A DNA stretch of 64,000 nucleotides from Desulforamulus ferrireducens (GTDB taxonomy: Bacteria > Bacillota > Desulfotomaculia > Desulfotomaculales > Desulfotomaculaceae): the NCBI RefSeq assembly GCF_002005145.1, contig NZ_CP019698.1, positions 868,001 to 932,000 on the forward strand. The letters are read 5' to 3'. The notes under the pieces were generated by a model that worked only from the letters and a program-made list of their open reading frames with translations, was not told the origin of the DNA and searched no databases. Shown here in pieces: positions 8,921 through 19,089 of this stretch (position 1 is its first letter; each line of letters begins with the position of its first letter). The position numbers and the translations under genes are program-made.

Positions 8921-9631
8921 ATGGCGACAGTCTTTGAGGCCTCTGGGATCATTGCCATGTTTCGCCGGCCATATACCACCACCTCATCAGTTTCTTATCC
9001 CTTACCGACCCCGACAGCCGTGGCAGGTTTACTGGCGGCCATCATTGGATTGGATAACGGCAGTGGGGACCAGGGTTTTGCTGCCAATTATTGGCCTGCT
9101 CTCAAAGGTACTCGCATTGCCATCCAAATACTGGCTCCTTTAAAATGGCACTCTGCGACCTTAAACTTTTGGAACCTCAAGGAACCACAAAAAAACCCTC
9201 ATATCCAGGTAAAACACCAATTCATAAGCCGACCAAGGTATCGCTTTTATGTGCAGGGGGGAATTGAAGAGGCTTTAACCCAACATTTATCTAAGGGAAC
9301 CTTTGTGTATACCCCCTACCTGGGAGTTGCCTATGCCCTGGCAGATATCAAATACTGTGGCAATTATCCCTGGCAGCCACTAGAACCGCAGCAAGTTGAT
9401 GTAGTTACAGTTGTTCCTCATACACCAGGTCTGGAAATGGATATACTGGCCTCCGGTGGAGCCTTTCGCGAACGCATACCCTATCGCTTGGAGCAGGATC
9501 GATCTTTAGTAGAAACCTTACCTATCATTTATCAAACAGACCCCAGGAAAAAACTACGGCTGTTAAAGTGGGGTGAGCTGGATGTCACAAGATGTGGCGA
9601 AGATATTGTCACTTGGTTTCCTGCCTGGTGA
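8921..9631 (+). CDS. cas5: Type I-B Cascade subunit Cas5
   Basis: A 236-aa RAMP that caps the crRNA 5' handle. The N-terminal strand FEASGIIAMFRRPYTTTSSVSYPLPTPTAVAGLLAAI is typical of Cas5h, in particular the P-T-P-x-A-V-x-G-L-L core. GAGGGGTGAG precedes the ATG. Its last 50 bases overlap the start of cas3, indicating tight translational coupling. Confidence 0.92.
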   Translation: MATVFEASGIIAMFRRPYTTTSSVSYPLPTPTAVAGLLAAIIGLDNGSGDQGFAANYWPALKGTRIAIQILAPLKWHSATLNFWNLKEPQKNPHIQVKHQFISRPRYRFYVQGGIEEALTQHLSKGTFVYTPYLGVAYALADIKYCGNYPWQPLEPQQVDVVTVVPHTPGLEMDILASGGAFRERIPYRLEQDRSLVETLPIIYQTDPRKKLRLLKWGELDVTRCGEDIVTWFPAW

Positions 9632-11801
9632 TTTAAAGAGTCATCCTGAAAAAGAATTGGCTGTTCACTTACGGGGAGTGGCAGATATTAGTCAATTCCT
9701 GGCCCAGAGGTACAAGCTGCCAGTGGATGTATCTTTGCTAATACAAATTGCCCTGACCCATGATGTGGGAAAAGCTCATCCTGATTTTCAAGCCTATTTA
9801 GATAAAAGAGGCAGCGGAATAAATCATGCAGAACCATCGGCTTGGTTTACCTACCTGCTAACCGGTGACCTGTGGGCGGCAGAAGTGGTTCGTCGGCACC
9901 ATACCTCCTTACGTAATGTGGATCAACTGGAGGGGGAATGGCTACCGGACGGAGAAACGGTGGAAAAAATAAACAAACGATTAAGTCACTTTTTACCACT
10001 GTGGCCACTGCCTTTGACCCAAAGCACCTGGCAAAGGCTTGACGACCTGTTCTTTGATGGTCCCCCGGTAGACATCGAGGTCTGGCTTAAAGTACGGTTA
10101 CTTTATTCCGTATTGATCACCGCCGACAGAATGGATGCCTTAAATATTAAAGACTTCTTTAGTACAGACATGCCAAAGTTTATGGTACCACTCTTTAAGG
10201 AAAGCAGACTTAGCTTCTGGCGGGAACAAATTAGGCAAATGTGCCATGCGCAGGCAGCAAAAATAAACAAACCAGGGGTATATACCTTAACCCTACCCAC
10301 CGGAGCAGGTAAAACACTGTTGGGTTTGGAAATAGCCAGAACCTGGGCGGAGCGATTTCAATGTTCTTCAATTATTTATGCCCTACCTTTTATCAGCATT
10401 GTGGAACAAAATGCCGCTGTGGCCAAAGGTGTCTTTGGCCACAGCGTCCAGGAAGATCATAGTTTAGCCTATTCAGAGGGCAAAGATGTTCCAGAAGAAA
10501 AAGAAACTTCCTGGCAAAAAATGCTGGGCTTATTCCGTTACTGGCGGGAACCGGTGGTTGTGACAACCCTTGTGCAGTTATGGGAAGCGCTATTTAATAC
10601 CAAGGCGAATAAGACTATGAATTTTCACAAACTAAGTAAAGCCGTCATCATCCTGGATGAACCCCAGAGCATTTCTCCTCAATATTGGGCTGGTTTGTCG
10701 GATATATTTCAAGTTCTTAGTGAAAGGTTGGGTACAACCTTTTTACTAATGACTGCCACCCAACCTCACCTGAAGGCTTCTGCTGAATTGTCACCACAGA
10801 ACCTGACACAACCCTTTGAACGACACCGTTATTTGGTTAAGGGAGTCCAATATGATATTGATTCATTAGGTGAACTATTGCTAGAGCATTTACCCGTTCA
10901 ACAAGAAAATGGTCTGGTGGTGCTAAATACCAGGGCAACTGCTTTGAAGGGCTACCATATATTGAAGGAGTTAGTGGACGGTGCCCCAGTGTTGTTTCTC
11001 AGCAGTTGGCTGACACCCCGTCACCGCAAGGAAGTTTTGCAGAATTTGCGTCGTCTGGAGGAAGCAAAGGCAAGGAGGTATCTGGTTTCCACACAAGTGG
11101 TGGAAGCGGGGGTGGATCTCGACTTTGATTGGGTCTTCCGTGATCTGGGACCTCTAGATAGCATTGTACAGGTGGCAGGACGTTGCAATCGACACCTGAG
11201 AAGATCGCAACCCGGTAGAGTTTTGGTGGCGGAGCTAACAGAACAAGGCAGAGTTATCGCTTCCAGGGTCTATGATGATCTGTTGTTATTTGCGACCAGG
11301 GAAACACTACCTCGGGATGTTGAGTTTAGCGAAGACTCTGTGGCTGATCTTGTTGATACCTATTATGCAAAGGTACTTAGTGCTTTAAAATCAATTCCCA
11401 TCTATCAAAGACTGGCCCAGGGAAACTGGCAGGATATACCACACCTGATTGAAAAACAGAGGTATCGGGAAGTGGATATCATTATTGAACAGGATGAAAA
11501 GGTTAGAGAAATAATCAAACAACTGACTAATAAACAATGGACTTTAGAGGAACGCCATCTCCAAAAACAACTGTTTCAAGAGCTTCAACAATATATGATT
11601 AGTATTCCGGAAAAATATATTTCAGCCTGCAGGTCTGCAGTGGCAAATATCACCACCAAGGACCACCTGCCACCCTTTGGAGAGATCTTTGACGGACAGG
11701 CTTATTTTATGACCAGGGATGGTATAAAAGCCGGTTTATACCATGAAGTACTGGGCTTTATTCCCCCTGACGGTGATACCACAGCCTTCTTCTTTGACTA
11801 A
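9582..11801 (+). CDS. cas3: CRISPR nuclease-helicase Cas3 (HD + DEAD/H)
   Basis: A 739-aa effector that unwinds and degrades the target strand. The HD nuclease domain is N-terminal (THDVGK, H60-D61; further histidines in NHAEPSAW and RRHHTSL). The SF2 helicase follows: Walker A PTGAGKT near 243, a DExH-type box LDEPQ, motif III MTATQP, and motif VI QVAGRCNRHLR. ATG 9582 is preferred over GTG 9573 because GGGGTGA sits five bases upstream; it overlaps cas5 by 50 bases. All key motifs are intact. Confidence 0.94.
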   Translation: MSQDVAKILSLGFLPGDLKSHPEKELAVHLRGVADISQFLAQRYKLPVDVSLLIQIALTHDVGKAHPDFQAYLDKRGSGINHAEPSAWFTYLLTGDLWAAEVVRRHHTSLRNVDQLEGEWLPDGETVEKINKRLSHFLPLWPLPLTQSTWQRLDDLFFDGPPVDIEVWLKVRLLYSVLITADRMDALNIKDFFSTDMPKFMVPLFKESRLSFWREQIRQMCHAQAAKINKPGVYTLTLPTGAGKTLLGLEIARTWAERFQCSSIIYALPFISIVEQNAAVAKGVFGHSVQEDHSLAYSEGKDVPEEKETSWQKMLGLFRYWREPVVVTTLVQLWEALFNTKANKTMNFHKLSKAVIILDEPQSISPQYWAGLSDIFQVLSERLGTTFLLMTATQPHLKASAELSPQNLTQPFERHRYLVKGVQYDIDSLGELLLEHLPVQQENGLVVLNTRATALKGYHILKELVDGAPVLFLSSWLTPRHRKEVLQNLRRLEEAKARRYLVSTQVVEAGVDLDFDWVFRDLGPLDSIVQVAGRCNRHLRRSQPGRVLVAELTEQGRVIASRVYDDLLLFATRETLPRDVEFSEDSVADLVDTYYAKVLSALKSIPIYQRLAQGNWQDIPHLIEKQRYREVDIIIEQDEKVREIIKQLTNKQWTLEERHLQKQLFQELQQYMISIPEKYISACRSAVANITTKDHLPPFGEIFDGQAYFMTRDGIKAGLYHEVLGFIPPDGDTTAFFFD

Positions 11802-11837
11802 TGGTTTCCGTTGATCCTCTGGGAAGGAGAGATTTTC

Positions 11838-12344
11838 ATGCCGGAAAGGGAGATCAGTGTAAGTGGTACTCTGGTTTGGTATTACTACATCTGCCCTCGG
11901 GAGGTGTGGCTTATCAGCCACCAAATAAACCCCGATCAGGATCATGATAACCTGTCACTGGGACGATATATCGGTGAAAATACCTATGCGCGGGAAAAGA
12001 AGGAAATCATTGTAGGCAATAGTAAAATTGATGTTTTTCATACGGAAAACGGCAAGATGGTTATAGGTGAAGTAAAGAAAAGCTCCAAATATAAAGAAAG
12101 TGCCCGTATGCAGTTAGCCTTTTATTTAAAAGAACTAAAGGAAAGGGGTATCATTGCTCGGGGTGAGCTAAGATTTCCCAAGGAGAAAGCCAGAGAAGAA
12201 GTTATTTTAGATGATCGGACAGAACGGCAACTAGATCAAGTAAAACGAGAAATATTAAGGATCATTTATTTGGAAAAACCGCCACAACCCAAGAGAATAC
12301 AATTTTGTAAAAAATGTGCTTATAATGAATTCTGCTGGTCATAG
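11838..12344 (+). CDS. cas4: CRISPR adaptation exonuclease Cas4
   Basis: A 168-aa RecB-family nuclease that trims prespacers and checks PAMs. It has the four iron-sulfur cysteines: one in YYICPREVW near residue 20 and three in CKKCAYNEFC at the C-terminus. The nuclease core is GEVKKSS followed by MQLAFYL. ATG 11838 is chosen because AAGGAGA lies seven bases upstream; an in-frame TTG at 11811 adds an unlikely leader. It lies between cas3 and cas1, as is usual for I-B. Confidence 0.93.
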   Translation: MPEREISVSGTLVWYYYICPREVWLISHQINPDQDHDNLSLGRYIGENTYAREKKEIIVGNSKIDVFHTENGKMVIGEVKKSSKYKESARMQLAFYLKELKERGIIARGELRFPKEKAREEVILDDRTERQLDQVKREILRIIYLEKPPQPKRIQFCKKCAYNEFCWS

Positions 12345-12361
12345 GTAAAGGGAGGATTTGG

Positions 12362-13354
12362 GTGAAAAAGACCATCTATATATTTTCTGATGGTGAACTA
12401 CATCGCAAGGACAACACCCTCTTTTTTGAAACAGAAAGTGGACGTCGGTTTATACCCGTTGAAGATACCGGTGAAATTATGGTATTTGGAGAAGTACAAT
12501 TTAATAAAAAGTTCTTGGAATTCCTTTCTCAGAAAGAAATTATCCTGCACTACTTTAGTCACTACGGTTATTATATGGGCACCTTCTATCCCCGGGAACA
12601 TTTAAATTCAGGTTATATGATTTTGCGTCAGTGCGAGCATTACTTGGATGAGCTACGTCGTTTGACCATTGCCAGAGAATTTGTGCGGGGAGCCGGAAAA
12701 AATATTCGTCAAGTACTCAAATATTATCATAGTCGTGGCAAAGAGTTAGGACAACCACTGGAGACCGCGGAAAAGCTGATTGCCACCATAGATGACCATG
12801 ATAGTATAACTGCATTGATGGCTGTGGAGGGTAATATTCGAGATCATTATTATCATGCCTTTGATATCATCATAAATGATAAGGATTTTACCTTTCAAGA
12901 ACGATCACGACGCCCCCCAAAAAACTATCTAAATACATTAATTAGCTTTGGCAATTCCTTAATGTATTCAATATGTTTAAGTGAGATTTATAAAACACAT
13001 CTAGATCCCCGTATTGGATATCTGCATGCCACCAATTTCCGACGTTTTACTCTAAATCTTGATATCTCGGAGATTTTTAAACCCATCATAATTGACAGGC
13101 TTATATTTTCCCTGATAGGAAAAAAGATGATCACTAAAAATGATTTTGACCGTGACACTGAAGGAATTTCCCTTAAAGAAAAAGCAAAAAAGTGTTTTGT
13201 TGAGGAATTGGATAACAAACTAAAGACAACCATTAATCACAGAGAAATCGGTCGTTCTGTATCCTACAGGCGCCTAATCCGTTTGGAACTTTACAAATTG
13301 GAAAAACACTTGATGGGTGAAAAACCATATACACCCTTTATAGCCCGCTGGTAA
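12362..13354 (+). CDS. cas1: CRISPR integrase Cas1
   Basis: A 330-aa metal-dependent integrase. The conserved glutamate is in LMAVEGNIRDHYY (about 157), and the histidine/aspartate pair lies in YLHATNFRRFTLNLDISEIFKP (about 220-240). Start is GTG with GGAGG 7-8 bases upstream, 17 bases after cas4. It forms the adaptation complex with Cas2, and Cas4 contributes PAM selection. A 19-base stretch in its 3' part (13169-13187) recurs in a spacer of array 1 (see findings). Confidence 0.95.
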   Translation: MKKTIYIFSDGELHRKDNTLFFETESGRRFIPVEDTGEIMVFGEVQFNKKFLEFLSQKEIILHYFSHYGYYMGTFYPREHLNSGYMILRQCEHYLDELRRLTIAREFVRGAGKNIRQVLKYYHSRGKELGQPLETAEKLIATIDDHDSITALMAVEGNIRDHYYHAFDIIINDKDFTFQERSRRPPKNYLNTLISFGNSLMYSICLSEIYKTHLDPRIGYLHATNFRRFTLNLDISEIFKPIIIDRLIFSLIGKKMITKNDFDRDTEGISLKEKAKKCFVEELDNKLKTTINHREIGRSVSYRRLIRLELYKLEKHLMGEKPYTPFIARW

Positions 13355-13410
13355 TCACATTTGCGGACTAATCTCCGCTCTTACTTTTAGGTAAGGGGAG
13401 GTGAGATTAA

Positions 13411-13674
13411 CTGTTTGTAATTCTTGTTTATGACGTAAATCAAAAAAGGGTGGCAAAGGTTCTTAAAAAGTGCCGACAGTACCTTCATTGGGTACAAAAC
13501 TCAGTTCTTGAGGGTGAAATTTCAGAGGCCAACTATAAAAAACTGAAAATGGATATTGAAAAAATTATTCGGCAAGATGAAGACTCTGTAATCTTTTATA
13601 CCCTAAGAACAACCAAGTATTCATCCAGGGAAATAGTGGGATTGCAAAAAAGTAGCAATGAAAATATACTTTAA
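13411..13674 (+). CDS. cas2: CRISPR adaptation protein Cas2, apparent CTG start
   Basis: An 87-aa protein whose N-terminus FVILVYDVNQKRV is the Cas2 first strand with its conserved Asp, followed by LKKCRQYLHWVQNSVLEGE. The first ATG or GTG in frame (GTG 13450) would delete the essential first strand, and an in-frame TAA at 13408 blocks upstream extension. Only CTG 13411 fits, with GGGGAGGTGA eight bases upstream. It bridges the Cas1 dimers and is the last gene before the array. Confidence 0.88.
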   Translation: MFVILVYDVNQKRVAKVLKKCRQYLHWVQNSVLEGEISEANYKKLKMDIEKIIRQDEDSVIFYTLRTTKYSSREIVGLQKSSNENIL

Positions 13675-13683
13675 ACAGAAATC

Positions 13684-13729
13684 TGTCGTCGATCCCCGGT
13701 AAGGTAAAAACTGCCGGGGATCGACGACA
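13684..13729. promoter_or_regulatory. Perfect 16-bp hairpin in the CRISPR leader
   Basis: The arms TGTCGTCGATCCCCGG (13684-13699) and CCGGGGATCGACGACA (13714-13729) are fully complementary with a 14-base loop. The dyad lies 10 bases after cas2 and 107 bases before the first repeat. No U-tract follows, so it is not an ordinary terminator. It may separate cas2 from the leader or bind an integration or regulatory factor. Confidence 0.7.
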
Positions 13730-13836
13730 AAATACTAAGAGGAAATCCTTGTACTATAGCGGTTTATTGAGAGTTGGTCCCCGGAAATTGGGGGATATTC
13801 AAAAAGTAAACTCCCGTATTTAGGCCATTTTGACGG

Positions 13837-16800
13837 GTTACTAGACTACCTATGAGGGATTGAAACTGGGCGACAAGGATAAAGTGCTTGCGGAGGTCAA
13901 AGACGTTACTAGACTACCTATGAGGGATTGAAACCTGTATTCCAGGGCATCCTGTTCAGCCTTATCTTTATCAGTTACTAGACTACCTATGAGGGATTGA
14001 AACGCCAATCCGCGGCTGGCCTTTGGAGCACTATCACGTTACTAGACTACCTATGAGGGATTGAAACACGGTTTCCATCGTTACACAATTTTCAAAGACT
14101 ACCTGGAGTTACTAGACTACCTATGAGGGATTGAAACACTTTCTAAACCCTGAATAACAACAAAAGGAGAAGTGGGGTTACTAGACTACCTATGAGGGAT
14201 TGAAACCTAAGTAAACCAGTAACACCAGATAAATCAACAGAACGTTACTAGACTACCTATGAGGGATTGAAACCAAAATGCCTGCATCGCACAAAACCAC
14301 TTTAGGCAGTTACTAGACTACCTATGAGGGATTGAAACCGTGGTGGCTCAACCGCATCAGCAACATTTCTTCGTTACTAGACTACCTATGAGGGATTGAA
14401 ACATACTGATAACACCTGGATCAGTGCTTCCAGTTTCGTTACTAGACTACCTATGAGGGATTGAAACCAGGGAAAGGGTTGGTTTATCACAGGAGGAAGC
14501 CGCGTTACTAGACTACCTATGAGGGATTGAAACTTGACCGCATAGCCGCCAATGGCTGGCGGGTACCGTTACTAGACTACCTATGAGGGATTGAAACAGA
14601 ACACTCACTTCTGCTCTGGCTAGTGCTGTTTTGAGTTACTAGACTACCTATGAGGGATTGAAACATGAAGTTGCAAGGATGAACTGCATACTTTAATGAA
14701 CGTTACTAGACTACCTATGAGGGATTGAAACAGGAACGTGTAGTAGATCTGCCGGCCAAGCGAATCATGTTACTAGACTACCTATGAGGGATTGAAACCC
14801 GCAAAACCGTTGCCCCTCGCGCCCTCGTATTTGGCAGGTTACTAGACTACCTATGAGGGATTGAAACCCGGCTGAAAGCAACTGCATCCGCATTCTTTCT
14901 GCGTTACTAGACTACCTATGAGGGATTGAAACATGTCAGCGAAGTGCCAGAATTTGCCTTTGGTGTGCGTTACTAGACTACCTATGAGGGATTGAAACTC
15001 AATGCTTTCAACTTCATAGGTTCAAGATGTTCAAGGTTACTAGACTACCTATGAGGGATTGAAACGTATCTTACAAACGACGTTCACATTTATTAGAGCA
15101 AGTTACTAGACTACCTATGAGGGATTGAAACACAAACTGAACAAAAAGGCAGCTAAATTAAACTGCCAAGTTACTAGACTACCTATGAGGGATTGAAACC
15201 TTGAAAGCCTATCACGATGTGATGCTCCACGCCATGGTTACTAGACTACCTATGAGGGATTGAAACGCTACTGGGATAATGACCTAGAACGGGAACCAGT
15301 AATGTTACTAGACTACCTATGAGGGATTGAAACCTAAAATATCCTCCTGCTTTATCGCTTTGGATGTAGCCAGTTACTAGACTACCTATGAGGGATTGAA
15401 ACCCTTTTGCTAAAGTCAGTTTGCATTATGGCTGTGTGTTACTAGACTACCTATGAGGGATTGAAACACCCCTTATCCTTCGCACTTGGTCGTTAACCCA
15501 GTGTTACTAGACTACCTATGAGGGATTGAAACCACTCCAAAAAGTGTAGTCGTTGTGGGGAAATCAAAGTTACTAGACTACCTATGAGGGATTGAAACCT
15601 GAGGCTAGCTTTGAAAACTATAAGCCTATCAACCGTTACTAGACTACCTATGAGGGATTGAAACACTAAATCGCCCATAAGCTCTACCTGATGTACTCCG
15701 TTACTAGACTACCTATGAGGGATTGAAACCCAACGGGGGGATAACCGTTCAGCCATTAATTAAAAAAGTTACTAGACTACCTATGAGGGATTGAAACTTA
15801 CGCAGCTGGAAATAGCAAGATAAAAACTGTGGGTTACTAGACTACCTATGAGGGATTGAAACAAGAGTGCAATTAGCTTGTTAACTTCCTCTTTATCGTT
15901 ACTAGACTACCTATGAGGGATTGAAACGAGTTGTATCGGAACTGCGGCCCACTTGGGTGCTTGGGTTACTAGACTACCTATGAGGGATTGAAACTGTGTT
16001 TTCCAGTTAAGGAGTTAAGAGCTGCTATAGTTACTAGACTACCTATGAGGGATTGAAACCTTTTAACAGAGCCAAGGTTCCAACTTGGACTAATTCATGT
16101 TACTAGACTACCTATGAGGGATTGAAACATTCTTGCTGCCGTTGCCTTTAAAGATGACTATAGGTTACTAGACTACCTATGAGGGATTGAAACTTGCTGC
16201 ATTGCAATCATCGGTATACTGATAAGCTTGTTACTAGACTACCTATGAGGGATTGAAACTCTTAACAAAACGTCCCTTGAGAATGCACAAGTTTTGTTAC
16301 TAGACTACCTATGAGGGATTGAAACACACTGCTTTGATGGGCAATTTCATCAGTCTGGATGGTTACTAGACTACCTATGAGGGATTGAAACACGAACTTA
16401 GAAAACTTTCAGATGCGGAGATTATTTCGTTACTAGACTACCTATGAGGGATTGAAACAACCCTAGTGTTGATTTGGCATCTTTAAAGGCTGGCGATGGT
16501 TACTAGACTACCTATGAGGGATTGAAACCACCACATGCGATAGAGAGATTTAAGGAACGTGTAGCAGGTTACTAGACTACCTATGAGGGATTGAAACTTA
16601 AATGAACCACCAACTGGAGGCCACACAGAACGGTTACTAGACTACCTATGAGGGATTGAAACGCTGTTGAATGATGCCACTAATATTTTGTTCCTTTGTG
16701 TTACTAGACTACCTATGAGGGATTGAAACAAGAAAAGGCCGTTTATAGCGGTGAGAATAACGGCGGTTACTAGACTACCTATGAGGGATTGAAACTCATG

Positions 16801-18859
16801 AACATCCGCTGGGCATACTGGTAAAATATTAGTTACTAGACTACCTATGAGGGATTGAAACTTCTTTGCAGTTGCCTTTTTATAATCAATAATTAAATGG
16901 TTACTAGACTACCTATGAGGGATTGAAACATTGCTTCATCTGCTGTTGATACTGTATAGATTTCGGTTACTAGACTACCTATGAGGGATTGAAACATTGC
17001 TTCATCTGCTGTTGATACTGTATAGATTTCGGTTACTAGACTACCTATGAGGGATTGAAACCATATCGGAATCCATAACATGACCGGATTTGTCGAAGTT
17101 ACTAGACTACCTATGAGGGATTGAAACAAGGTTTCTGAGGCTCTCCTTTTAGTTTCTGAGGCGTTACTAGACTACCTATGAGGGATTGAAACGAAAAACA
17201 AGTTGTAATATTTACTTGCTACCAAGAAGGTTACTAGACTACCTATGAGGGATTGAAACCTCATATACACAACTATAATATATCAATACTATTTGTTACT
17301 AGACTACCTATGAGGGATTGAAACACCACAATGCCGTGGTCATGTAACCTCACCAGCTTTGTTACTAGACTACCTATGAGGGATTGAAACCCGTCAAGTT
17401 TATTGACGCCCGGGGAGTTCCACCGAGTTACTAGACTACCTATGAGGGATTGAAACCCGCCAACTAGGCGCATCCTCCTGTCTCAGGTGGCTAGTTACTA
17501 GACTACCTATGAGGGATTGAAACCCAATAGCGCAGCTTTGGGCGCGAAAGTGGAGCTAACGTTACTAGACTACCTATGAGGGATTGAAACCGCTCTCCGG
17601 AGTTTCAGAGCAAAGCGGCCCTGGCGTTACTAGACTACCTATGAGGGATTGAAACGACAATTTGTAACCACTTGTGACAGATGTGGCGCAGGGTTACTAG
17701 ACTACCTATGAGGGATTGAAACAATTAATCTGAAAATTGTCCTAACAAACTAACCTAAGTTACTAGACTACCTATGAGGGATTGAAACCAGGCTTATCCT
17801 CTCCACGCTCTGCGGCCTTCTCGGTTACTAGACTACCTATGAGGGATTGAAACAAGACTGGGTTTTTAGTCTTATTGTAGATTTGCACCCCGTTACTAGA
17901 CTACCTATGAGGGATTGAAACGAGGTATCCTGCAAAAATGAAACCGGTAATGTTTCCGTTACTAGACTACCTATGAGGGATTGAAACACCAGGATCTGGC
18001 CAAGCGGTGCCAAATTGCCAACGGTTACTAGACTACCTATGAGGGATTGAAACATGTCCGTTTGGAGTTATGGCCTTTTATGTGGCTGGGTTACTAGACT
18101 ACCTATGAGGGATTGAAACTTGTAAAAAGTTTTTTGTTGTGAGTCACAATAAACATGAGTTACTAGACTACCTATGAGGGATTGAAACATAGGTTCAATA
18201 TTTTTTATGATGAAGTTACCAACGTTACTAGACTACCTATGAGGGATTGAAACATAACAAGGCATGAAAATCCCTTAAAGAAAAAGCAATCGTTACTAGA
18301 CTACCTATGAGGGATTGAAACCGGTGAGCGGCAGCATCAATGCCGGAGATGATGTGAGTTACTAGACTACCTATGAGGGATTGAAACTTTGTTTAGGAAG
18401 TTTTATATGTCGCTCTGGTCTCGGTTACTAGACTACCTATGAGGGATTGAAACCTATCATTTCCTCTGCTTTCTTGTCTCCATGACGTTCAGTTACTAGA
18501 CTACCTATGAGGGATTGAAACCGGGATAAGCCCCGCTGGCCTCCGTGAGCACAACATAAGTTACTAGACTACCTATGAGGGATTGAAACGGGCAACCGGC
18601 AGGGTGATATCCTTTTCCCGGGTGCCCCCGTTACTAGACTACCTATGAGGGATTGAAACTTTTTCCTTCCCCCTCGTAATCCTTTGGAGTATGGGTTACT
18701 AGACTACCTATAAGGAATTGAAACGAAGATGCCACACTGGATATCAGGTGTCACGGTTTGACTCGTTACTAGACTACCTAGATTGAAACGAAAAAGCCGC
18801 TTAACTAATGCCTATATCAAATCAATAGCGTAATTAGCCTACCTATAGGGGTTTGAAAC
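13837..18859 (+). CRISPR. CRISPR array 1, about 76 repeats / 75 spacers, type I-B
   Basis: The 30-bp direct repeat begins GTTACTAGAC and ends GGGATTGAAAC; spacers are 34-40 nt. By manual count there are 73 intact repeats followed by three decayed ones at 18695-18724 (substitutions), 18765-18789 (5-bp loss) and 18830-18859 (many changes). The decayed end marks the trailer, and the AT-rich stretch after cas2 is the leader, so new spacers enter at the left. Spacers at 16930 and 16996 are identical. One spacer is shared in longer form with array 2. Confidence 0.98.
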
Positions 18860-19047
18860 CTAGTAAAGTGCAGTCCATATGTTCTAGTCATATTTAGCAG
18901 GGGGTTGGTACCTTGTTTTTGATTGGCATTACTGGTGTGTGCGTGTATTGAAAACCAGGATTGTCCACTTTCAATCCAACTTTAATCTATTTGAATCTAT
19001 TTGCCCCATTGCGGTGTATTAGTTAAGAAGCGGAATTTATTAAGTTT

Positions 19048-19089
19048 CTAAAAACAATATGGAAGGCCGCCTATTGGCAGCCTTCCATA
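19048..19089 (-). terminator. sigK terminator overlapping the 3' end of the gene
   Basis: The inverted repeat TATGGAAGG...CCTTCCATA (19058-19089), with inner GCC/GGC pairing, spans the sigK stop codon. On the minus strand it runs into TTGTTTTTAG. Confidence 0.75.

Noticed and set aside
13450-13674. cas2 starting at GTG 13450
   Set aside because: This would remove FVILVYDVN, the conserved first strand with the metal-site Asp, and has no suitable ribosome site.
17661-17768. 14-base match between a spacer (TTAATCTGAAAATT) and the MITE end
   Set aside because: Low-complexity AT-rich and short enough to occur by chance.
15493-18055. Minus-strand ORFs repeating FQSLIGSLVT
   Set aside because: They are translations of the CRISPR repeat in reverse; no start signals and no protein family.
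18928-18957. A further decayed CRISPR repeat (TTACT...ATTGAAAAC) after array 1
   Set aside because: Only the ends resemble the repeat, the internal spacing is three bases short, and the distance from the last repeat does not fit one spacer.
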